From Paracoccus denitrificans (GTDB lineage: Bacteria > Pseudomonadota > Alphaproteobacteria > Rhodobacterales > Rhodobacteraceae): 64,000 nt of DNA. The notes under the pieces are model-generated. The model was not told where the DNA came from. It ran no database searches and saw only the letters and a program-made list of their open reading frames with translations. The position numbers were made by a program, and so were the translations under genes. Of the stretch, positions 57,770 to 64,000 are shown in pieces (the first letter of the stretch is position 1; every line of letters begins with the position of its first letter). The DNA is taken from positions 1 to 64,000 of the forward strand of contig NZ_FNEA01000008.1 in assembly GCF_900100045.1 (NCBI RefSeq), given 5' to 3'.

Positions 57770-59863
57770 CTAGTCGACCATCTTCATGCCAAGGCGCACC
57801 TTGCCGCGGTCGTCGAAGCCCAGCAGCTTGACCTTGACCTCCTGGCCTTCCTTCAGCACCTCGTTGGGGTGGTTCAGGCGCTTGCCGGCGATCTGGCTGA
57901 CATGCACCAGACCGTCGCGCTTGCCGAAGAAGTTCACGAAGGCGCCGAAATCGACCAGCTTCACGACCTTGCCGACATAGATCTTGCCCTCTTCCGGCTC
58001 GGCCACGATCGAATAGATCATGTCATAGGCCTTCTTGATCGAATCGGCATTGGCCGAGGCGATCTTGATGGTGCCGTCGTCGCTGATGTCCACCTTGGCA
58101 CCCGAGGTCTCGACGATCTCGCGGATCACCTTGCCGCCCGAGCCGATCACTTCGCGGATCTTGTCGGTCGGAATGGTCATGGTCTCGATGCGCGGGGCAT
58201 GGGCGCTGAACTCGCGGCGGCCTTCGGACAGAGCCTTGGACATTTCGCCCAGGATGTGCAGACGGCCATCCTTGGCCTGCGCCAGCGCCTGTTCCATGAT
58301 CTCGGGCGTGATGCCCGCGACCTTGATGTCCATCTGCAGGCTGGTGATGCCGTTTTCCGTCCCAGCGACCTTGAAGTCCATGTCGCCCAGGTGGTCCTCG
58401 TCGCCCAGGATGTCGGTCAGCACCGCCCAGCGGCCGTCCTCTTCCAGGATCAGGCCCATGGCGACGCCGGCGACCGGCGCCTTCAGCGGCACGCCCGCAT
58501 CCATCATCGACAGCGAACCGCCGCAGACCGAGGCCATCGAGGACGAGCCGTTCGACTCGGTGATCTCGCTGACCACGCGGATGGTATAGGGGAAGTCGGT
58601 CGGCGCCGGCAGCACGGCTTGCAGCGCGCGCCAGGCCAGCTTGCCGTGGCCGATCTCGCGACGGCCGGGGCTGCCGACGCGGCCCACCTCGCCCACCGAA
58701 TAGGGCGGGAAGTTGTAATGCAGCAGGAAGTTGCTGCGGGAGTTGCCATGCAGCGCGTCGATGATCTGCTCATCGTCGCCGGTGCCCAGCGTGGTCACGA
58801 CCAGCGCCTGCGTCTCGCCGCGGGTGAACAGCGACGAGCCGTGGGTCCGGGGCAGGAAGCCGACTTCGCAATCGATGGGCCGCACGGTCTTGTTGTCGCG
58901 GCCGTCGATGCGCGGACGGCCGTCGATGATGCCGCCACGCAGGATGCCCGATTCCAGCTTCTTCAGCGCCGAGCCCAGGTTCGGGTCCAGCAGTTCCTCT
59001 TCGGACAGGCCCGCCAGGACCTTCGCCTTGGCGACCTCGATGGCGTCGCGGCGCTCACCCTTGTCGTGGATGGCATAGGCGGCGCGCATATCGGCCTCGC
59101 CCAGCGATTTCACCCGGGCATAAAGCGCGCTGTAATCCGGCGAGGCGAACTCGAAGGGTTCCTTCGCGGCGGCCTCGGCCAGGTCGATGATCAGGTCGAT
59201 CACCGGCTGCATCGCTTCGTGGCCGAACTTCACCGCGCCCAGCATCTCGGCCTCGGTCAGCTCATAGGCTTCCGATTCGACCATCATCACCGCATCGCGG
59301 GTGCCGGCGACGACCAGGTCCAGCCGCTGCTCGGGGTTCAGACGCAGGTGGTCCATGTCCTGGACCTCGGGGTTCAGCACATATTCGCCATCGGCGAAGC
59401 CGACGCGGGCGGCGGCGATCGGGCCCATGAAGGGCACGCCGGAAATCGTCAGCGCGGCCGAGGCGGCGATCATGGCGACGATGTCGGGATCGTTGACCAG
59501 GTCGTGGCTCAGCACCGTGCACATCACCAGCACTTCATGCTTGAAGCCGGGGACGAAAAGCGGGCGGATCGGGCGGTCGATCAGGCGCGCGGTCAGCGTT
59601 TCCTTTTCCGAAGGACGGGCCTCGCGCTTGAAGAAGCCGCCGGGGATCTTGCCGGCAGCATAGTATTTTTCCTGGTAATGCACCGTCAGGGGGAAGAAGT
59701 CCTGGCCGGGCTTGGGTTCCTTGGCGAAGGTGACGTTGGCCATGACGCTGGTCTCGCCCAGGGTGGCGATGACCGAGCCGTCGGCCTGACGGGCAACCTT
59801 GCCCGTTTCCAGCGTGAGCGTTTCCTGGCCCCACTGGATGGATTTCTTCACTTCATCAAACAT
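57770..59863 (-). CDS. pnp: Polyribonucleotide nucleotidyltransferase, truncated by an amber codon
   Basis: The 697-residue product degrades RNA 3' to 5' by phosphorolysis. It has two RNase PH-like halves ([41 protein letters not shown]), then a KH domain ([20 protein letters not shown]) and an S1 domain ([27 protein letters not shown]). The frame stops at TAG (57770-57772), but 17 more codons (VSGEEIAPEKKEETAEG) run on to TGA at 57716-57718. The start at 59863 follows AGAGGA. The gene follows rpsO after 492 bp. Confidence 0.95.
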   Translation of the reverse strand: MFDEVKKSIQWGQETLTLETGKVARQADGSVIATLGETSVMANVTFAKEPKPGQDFFPLTVHYQEKYYAAGKIPGGFFKREARPSEKETLTARLIDRPIRPLFVPGFKHEVLVMCTVLSHDLVNDPDIVAMIAASAALTISGVPFMGPIAAARVGFADGEYVLNPEVQDMDHLRLNPEQRLDLVVAGTRDAVMMVESEAYELTEAEMLGAVKFGHEAMQPVIDLIIDLAEAAAKEPFEFASPDYSALYARVKSLGEADMRAAYAIHDKGERRDAIEVAKAKVLAGLSEEELLDPNLGSALKKLESGILRGGIIDGRPRIDGRDNKTVRPIDCEVGFLPRTHGSSLFTRGETQALVVTTLGTGDDEQIIDALHGNSRSNFLLHYNFPPYSVGEVGRVGSPGRREIGHGKLAWRALQAVLPAPTDFPYTIRVVSEITESNGSSSMASVCGGSLSMMDAGVPLKAPVAGVAMGLILEEDGRWAVLTDILGDEDHLGDMDFKVAGTENGITSLQMDIKVAGITPEIMEQALAQAKDGRLHILGEMSKALSEGRREFSAHAPRIETMTIPTDKIREVIGSGGKVIREIVETSGAKVDISDDGTIKIASANADSIKKAYDMIYSIVAEPEEGKIYVGKVVKLVDFGAFVNFFGKRDGLVHVSQIAGKRLNHPNEVLKEGQEVKVKLLGFDDRGKVRLGMKMVD

Positions 59864-60355
59864 CTGGTTTCCTCTGGCGACGCGCCGGCCCTTCCGGTCG
59901 CGTCCCGTGTCAAATGGCGGCCCCATTGCCGCCGCCCCTATCCTTCGCATGTGCCCCGGGGCCTGGCGTCACGTCACAGATGGAGACGCCCCATACAGGA
60001 AAACAAGGGATATGGGAAGTGTCTTGGGTCGCTGCCGTCCCAGGCGGATTGCCGGTGCGGCTGCATGCCGGCTCCGTTCGTGCGATCCGACGGAAAGGCC
60101 GGCTCGCCGCCGATGCGGAGGACTTGGAAAGAGCGCCGCTTGCCAGGGCGATATTCGCCCGGCAAGCGGGTCGCAAGGATGCCGAACGCCGAATATCCAT
60201 GACGGCGATCCCCCGGATCCGATCTGCCGCTCTTGCCGGCTTTGCGGATCGACCGGCCCACGATGCGGCCCGCGATGCGGAACGAAAAACGCCCGCGGCT
60301 TTCGCAACGGGCGCCTCGAACTTCCGAAAGCGTGCCTGGCACGCAGCAGCCTGCC
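59864..60355. other. rpsO-pnp intergenic region
   Basis: These 492 bp hold the terminator of rpsO and then sequence leading to pnp, which presumably contains its promoter. A TTGACA at 59908-59913 (minus) has no good -10. No small gene or structured RNA is clear. Open frames across it belong to no recognisable protein. Confidence 0.5.
60285..60313 (-). terminator. Rho-independent terminator after rpsO
   Basis: On the minus strand CGCCCG pairs with CGGGCG over a 12-nt loop and is followed by TTTTT. It lies 43 nt after the rpsO stop. Confidence 0.7.
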
Positions 60356-60625
60356 TTAGCGGCGCAGGCCCAGCTTGGCGATCAGCACGTTGTAGCGGGC
60401 TTCGTCCTTGCCCTTCAGGTAGTCCAGCAGCTTGCGGCGCTGTGCGACCAGCTTCAGCAGACCACGACGCGAATGGTTGTCTTTCTTGTGGGTCTTGAAA
60501 TGCTCGGTCAGCGTAGCGATGCGCGAGGACAGGATCGCGACCTGCACCTCGGGCGAGCCGGTATCGCCTTTCTTGGTGGCGAATTCGGTCATCACGCGGT
60601 TCTTTTCTTCGACCGTGATCGACAT
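60356..60625 (-). CDS. rpsO: 30S ribosomal protein S15
   Basis: The 89-residue protein binds 16S rRNA in the central domain and helps assembly. It has the conserved [25 protein letters not shown] and [27 protein letters not shown] lies 7 nt upstream of the ATG. The order rpsO-pnp is the classic bacterial arrangement, though the genes are further apart here than in E. coli. Confidence 0.97.
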   Translation of the reverse strand: MSITVEEKNRVMTEFATKKGDTGSPEVQVAILSSRIATLTEHFKTHKKDNHSRRGLLKLVAQRRKLLDYLKGKDEARYNVLIAKLGLRR

Positions 60626-60770
60626 CGGGGGCTCCTTTCAGGATCAAGGGGTTATGGCTCAGGCCGGGATGTCGTCCAGCACAGGCCCATGGAGAGATAC
60701 CGCCGGAATCACCCAAGCGGATGCGGGCGTATAGGCGGAAACGGCCGCAAAGGAAAGGGTTTTCTGCCGT

Positions 60771-61679
60771 TCAGCCGCGCGGCGCGATACGGGTCAGGGC
60801 GATGTCGGCGACGCGCAGCCCCTCGGCCTGCAATATCCGGCCCACCGCCATCCCGTCCAGCCGGATCACGGCCGAGCCGTCGGTCTCGCGCTGCAACGAG
60901 ATCCGGGGCTGGCCCCCCTCGCCGGTGCCGTGATAGCGCAGCTCGATGCGGTCCTGATGCCGGTCGAAATCGCCGATGACCGGCAGGTTTTCGCCCGGAT
61001 CGTCGCCCGGAGCATCCAGCAGGAACAGATCCTCGCCCTCGCCGCCCTCGGCGAAATCGCCAGGCCCGGGATGCAGCGTGTCCCGGCCGGCGCCGCCATG
61101 CAGCCAGGCCCGGTCGGGATGGGCCGAGCCGATCAGCAGGTCGTCACCGTCGCCCCCGTCCAGATCATCCTCGCCGCGCCCGGCCACCAGCGTATCGTTG
61201 CCCGCATTGCCCGAGATCCAGTCCTCGCCATCGCCGCCGGTCAGGAAATCGTCGCCATCGCCGCCAAAGATCGAATCGTCGCCCGGACCGCCATGCACGG
61301 TGTCGTTGCCGCCCTGCCCGGCCAGATAGTCGTCGCCCGCGCCGCCCTCGATGGAATCGTCGCCGCCCGGCCCATAATCGCCGTCGCCATAGATCCAGTC
61401 GGTGCCGTCGCCGCCCAGCAGCGTGTCATTGCCCAGCCCGCCATGCAGATCGTCATTGCCGCCATGGCCGATCAGCAGATCGTCGCCATAGCCGCCGGCC
61501 AGCCAGTCCGAACCCTCGCTGCCCTCGACCACAAGTCCCTGGGGCTGATCGGGATCGTCGTCGCCGGGGTCTTGGGGCCTGTCGGGGTTCGCGCCCCCTT
61601 CGGAGTTGCGGGTCGTGGACGCCACGTCGACAGCAAGGCCCGCGAACAGAAAGCTGATCAGACTGCTCAGCAGGAACAT
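60771..61679 (-). CDS. RTX-repeat calcium-binding protein
   Basis: The 302-residue protein has a hydrophobic N-terminus ([21 protein letters not shown]). Residues ~50-190 hold about ten Gly/Asp-rich RTX nonapeptide units such as [15 protein letters not shown] and [15 protein letters not shown]. The C-terminal part has [13 protein letters not shown] and [16 protein letters not shown] units bind calcium and fold after secretion through a type I system. No type I ABC exporter is in the window; the TolC-like gene at 26361 is distant. The role is unknown. Confidence 0.85.
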   Translation of the reverse strand: MFLLSSLISFLFAGLAVDVASTTRNSEGGANPDRPQDPGDDDPDQPQGLVVEGSEGSDWLAGGYGDDLLIGHGGNDDLHGGLGNDTLLGGDGTDWIYGDGDYGPGGDDSIEGGAGDDYLAGQGGNDTVHGGPGDDSIFGGDGDDFLTGGDGEDWISGNAGNDTLVAGRGEDDLDGGDGDDLLIGSAHPDRAWLHGGAGRDTLHPGPGDFAEGGEGEDLFLLDAPGDDPGENLPVIGDFDRHQDRIELRYHGTGEGGQPRISLQRETDGSAVIRLDGMAVGRILQAEGLRVADIALTRIAPRG

Positions 61680-61806
61680 GGCACTATCCAAACGAATCAC
61701 GCAAACCTGACGGGCAGGATAGCCGGCCGTCGCCAAGGTCGCATCAGCAATATTAATAAAGGGTTAACGCGCCAACCGGCCGATGCCGCCCTCGCGGCCC
61801 GGGTGC

Positions 61807-62460
61807 CTAGCGGTAATCGCGCGCGCCAAAGATCGCGCTGCCGATGCGGACATGGGTGGCGCCCTCGGCGATGGCGGTTTCGAAATCCGCGCTCATGCCC
61901 ATCGACAGGCCGGCAAGCCCGTTGCGGGCGGCAATGTCGCGCAGGTCGCGGAAATGCGGCACCGGATCGCGATCCTCGGGCGGGATGCACATCAGGCCCG
62001 AGATCGCCAGATCCAGCGCCCGGCACTGGGCGATGAAGGCATCGGCCTCATCGGGCAGGATGCCGGCCTTTTGCGGCTCGGCGCCGGTGTTCACCTGCAC
62101 GAAAAGCTGCGGGCAGGCCCCGCGCACCTGCACCTGCCGGGCCAGCTTCGTCGCCAGAGAGGGACGGTCGAGCGTATGGATGGCGTCGAAAAGCTCCAGC
62201 GCCGGCTTCAGCTTGTTGGTCTGCAAGGGGCCGATCATGTGCAACTCGATGCCGGCGAAACGCTCGCGCCAGCCGGGCCATTTCCCCGCCGCCTCCTGCA
62301 CGTAGTTTTCGCCGAATACGCGCTGGCCGGCGTCCAGCACCGCTTCGACCCGGTCGGGGGGTTGCACCTTGCTGACGGCGATCAGCGTGACCTCGCCCGC
62401 CGCGCGCCCCGAAGCTGTCTCGGCCGCGCTGATGCGGCGCCTGATCTCATCCAGTCCCAT
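61807..62460 (-). CDS. YggS-family PLP-binding protein
   Basis: The 217-residue protein has the PLP-homeostasis (PLPBP/YggS) fold: VTLIAVSKVQPPDRVEAVLDAG with the PLP Lys, FGENYVQEA, HMIGPLQTNKLK and LSMGMSADFETAI. These proteins control free PLP and amino-acid balance. The ATG at 62460 is used; the frame extends to 62496. Confidence 0.93.
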   Translation of the reverse strand: MGLDEIRRRISAAETASGRAAGEVTLIAVSKVQPPDRVEAVLDAGQRVFGENYVQEAAGKWPGWRERFAGIELHMIGPLQTNKLKPALELFDAIHTLDRPSLATKLARQVQVRGACPQLFVQVNTGAEPQKAGILPDEADAFIAQCRALDLAISGLMCIPPEDRDPVPHFRDLRDIAARNGLAGLSMGMSADFETAIAEGATHVRIGSAIFGARDYR

Positions 62461-62476
62461 GACGGCATGATTTCCA

Positions 62477-62506
62477 AAAGAAAAGAGCGGGCGCAAGGCC
62501 CGCTCT
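62477..62506 (-). terminator. Rho-independent terminator after the porin gene
   Basis: AGAGCGGGC (62484-62492) pairs with GCCCGCTCT (62498-62506) in a perfect 9-bp stem with a 5-nt loop. On the minus strand it is followed by TTTTCTTTT. Confidence 0.9.
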
Positions 62507-62529
62507 TCCTGTTTCCGTATCCCGAAGGA

Positions 62530-63477
62530 TCAGAACTCGAAGCGCACGCCGAAGTCGGCGGTCACGTTCTCGGCATAGTCGCGCTGCAGCGAAGCACCCA
62601 GGCGGGCACCGCCCAGATCGTAGTTCACGCCGATACCGAACGCGTTGTCGGTTTCGTTGCTGTCACGATCGTTGTTGGCGATGTAGGCTTCCAGGTTGGT
62701 GCGGCCATCAGCCAGGGTGTAGTCGCCGTAGAGGGCGATGGTCTTGCCGTCGTAGCCATCTTCTTCGTCGCCAGCGTCAACGAAGTTCAGACCGATGCGA
62801 GCGTTGTCCATGACAGCGTAGCGGGCGCCGAGGAAGTAGATGTCGTTGCCGTCGATGCCGGCGCCGTTGAACGCGGCGGCAGCGGACAGTTCCAGACGCT
62901 CGTTCCAAGTGTAGTCGACCGAGAAGCCGAACTCTTCTTCCACGCCGATAACCGTCCCGGACTGATCGGGATCGACATAGGAGGCTTGCAGGGTCAGGTC
63001 GCCCAGGGTGTAGAGCGCGCGGATGCCGACGCGATCCACTTCGTCAATGCCATAACCATTCGAGTCATAGGCGAAGAAGGCGCCGGTCACGGCGCTGAAG
63101 CCGACCGAACGGTCATAGGAGCCGAGTCCGGTTTCGTAGATCAGGCCGTTCGAGGCGAAGGCGGTGTCGACGTTACCGACTTCAACGGTGAAGCCTTGGG
63201 CGCTGACCCAGAGTTTGCCAGCGTTGGTCTGGGCTTCACCCTCTTCCCCTTGGTCCCACTGCAGACGGAAGCGAGCACCGAAGTCAACGCCCGAATCGGT
63301 CGAGGACGAGGCGTCGATGTTCATCCGCAGGCGGCTTTGAACCCGCGATTCATTCACGTCCGAGTCGTTTTCGTAATAGATCACACCGGTCCGGCCGTAG
63401 CCCGAGATCTTGACGTCGGCGGCAGCCACGCCCGCGGTCAGGAGCAGCGCGGTGGAGGCGATAAGAGCCTTTTTCAT
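62530..63477 (-). CDS. Outer-membrane porin (Rhodobacter type)
   Basis: The 315-residue protein has a signal peptide (MKKALIASTALLLTAGVAAA), mature start DVKISGYGRTGVIYYEND, alternating beta strands and a C-terminal Phe (VTADFGVRFEF), the signal for outer-membrane insertion. It forms a trimeric diffusion channel. The codons are regular and the ribosome site GAGGG is good, in line with high expression. It ends 24 bp before a strong terminator. Confidence 0.93.
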   Translation of the reverse strand: MKKALIASTALLLTAGVAAADVKISGYGRTGVIYYENDSDVNESRVQSRLRMNIDASSSTDSGVDFGARFRLQWDQGEEGEAQTNAGKLWVSAQGFTVEVGNVDTAFASNGLIYETGLGSYDRSVGFSAVTGAFFAYDSNGYGIDEVDRVGIRALYTLGDLTLQASYVDPDQSGTVIGVEEEFGFSVDYTWNERLELSAAAAFNGAGIDGNDIYFLGARYAVMDNARIGLNFVDAGDEEDGYDGKTIALYGDYTLADGRTNLEAYIANNDRDSNETDNAFGIGVNYDLGGARLGASLQRDYAENVTADFGVRFEF

Positions 63478-63791
63478 GATGTTTCCCTCTTGTCTCTCTC
63501 GTATGCCCCACCCGGCGGGCCGGTTTGGGGTATGCAAGTGGTGTCGCGCTTTCCCCCCCGCATTGCAACGGAATCGCATCGGCTTAGCCGGATTCCGAAA
63601 GCCTGTGATGCACATGGGCCACACCCCGTTGCAACAGCCCGCAACCGGCCGATCCCGTGCAAAAGGGGGCTTTACGCGCGCGAGCCATATCATCCCGACA
63701 GGCAAGGATCGCGCGGCGTGGCGCGGCCTCTCTTGTCGCAAGGGGCGGAATTGCGCTATGGCTCGCGCAAGGACGATCCGGGGGACACCAG
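63478..63791. other. Divergent porin / DUF3576 promoter region
   Basis: These 314 bp hold the promoters of both flanking genes. The porin's untranslated leader contains GAGAGAGACAAGAGGGAAAC. Seven consecutive C residues lie at 63553-63559. No gene or known RNA is seen. Open frames across it are shadows. Confidence 0.5.
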
Positions 63792-64000
63792 ATGACCAGA
63801 CGCGCCGCACGGCTGACCGCCGCCCTGCTGATCTCGGCCGGGCTTGCCGCCTGTTCGGGCGGTGGCTCGGGCATGGGCTCCATGGGTTCGGCCGGCTCGG
63901 CGACCTCGGCCCCGGGCGGGAATCGCCAGGCCCAGCCGCAAGTCGCCGAACGGCGCGAGACGATCTGGGACGTGTTCTCGGACCGCCGCAATCCCAACGA
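63792..64000 (+). CDS. DUF3576-like lipoprotein, N-terminal part
   Basis: Only about 70 residues are in the window, because the gene runs past the end. It starts with a lipoprotein signal (LTAALLISAGLAACSGG) with Cys22, then a Gly/Ser/Ala linker and VAERRETIWDVFSDRRNPN, which matches the start of the DUF3576 domain. In related bacteria this gene precedes leuS and lptE. Confidence 0.75.
   Translation, partial: MTRRAARLTAALLISAGLAACSGGGSGMGSMGSAGSATSAPGGNRQAQPQVAERRETIWDVFSDRRNPN

Noticed and set aside
57869..60202. A 777-codon plus-strand open frame
   Set aside because: It is antisense to pnp and has no recognisable domain.

Overview
The window is high-GC DNA typical of the Rhodobacterales (Alphaproteobacteria), most probably a Paracoccus species. 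The protein repertoire supports this: a DUF1674 protein, a likely DUF6280 protein, DUF3035 lipoprotein, TIGR02186 protein, a paired M16 peptidase operon, the surE-pcm-nlpD block, a heparinase-like gene next to purH and rsmB, and a 16-stranded-type porin next to a DUF3576 lipoprotein. Almost all DNA is coding. Long antisense ORFs occur opposite the conserved genes and were treated as compositional shadows.

Layout. 1-823: a complete IS5-family (IS427-like) insertion sequence with a two-frame transposase. 1087-9974: beta-carbonic anhydrase, M17 aminopeptidase, NlpC/P60 peptidase, saccharopine dehydrogenase, a PQQ-type sugar dehydrogenase, DUF3775, a sulfotransferase-like gene and mutL. 10018-18717: a minus-strand housekeeping cluster (rsmB, heparinase-like, purH, lspA, DUF3035 lipoprotein, two M16 peptidases). 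18772-24415: DUF1674, an RND efflux pump (adaptor and permease) and selD in a tight run. 24510-28570: small secreted protein, hotdog thioesterase, PIMT-like methyltransferase, TolC-family channel, PopZ/DUF2497-like protein. 28648-31302: surE, pcm and a LysM/M23 lipoprotein. 31494-39522: TauE exporter with TIGR02186, acyltransferase-like protein, GDPD, RidA, YbjN-like protein, smc. 39676-43787: lrgA/lrgB-like pair, a secreted unknown, DUF6280, efp and an acetyltransferase region.

44045-55222 is a sugar catabolic island. It holds a ChvE/Mms-type ABC transporter, 2-keto-3-deoxygalactonate kinase and aldolase, an SMP-30 lactonase, an aldose epimerase and a GntR regulator, followed on the other strand by FAH-family, SDR and aldehyde dehydrogenase genes. 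The plus-strand genes are linked by a chain of short overlaps, so they are probably one translationally coupled operon. Together they would import an aldose (galactose or arabinose type), interconvert anomers, open the lactone and split the keto-deoxy acid after phosphorylation. The sugar dehydrogenase and the aldonate dehydratase are not certain or not present here.

55384-64000 holds a 1-Cys peroxiredoxin, a GT25 glycosyltransferase with an unknown partner, pnp and rpsO, an RTX-repeat protein, a YggS-type PLP protein, a porin and the start of a DUF3576 lipoprotein.

The observations most worth checking are: an in-frame amber codon that removes the last 17 codons of pnp; a 22-nt motif found three times just after stop codons; a possible GNAT fusion with a strong internal start; nested palindromes upstream of the sugar operon; and a perfect DnaA box between smc and lrgA. 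No clearly new multi-gene defence or mobile system was seen.
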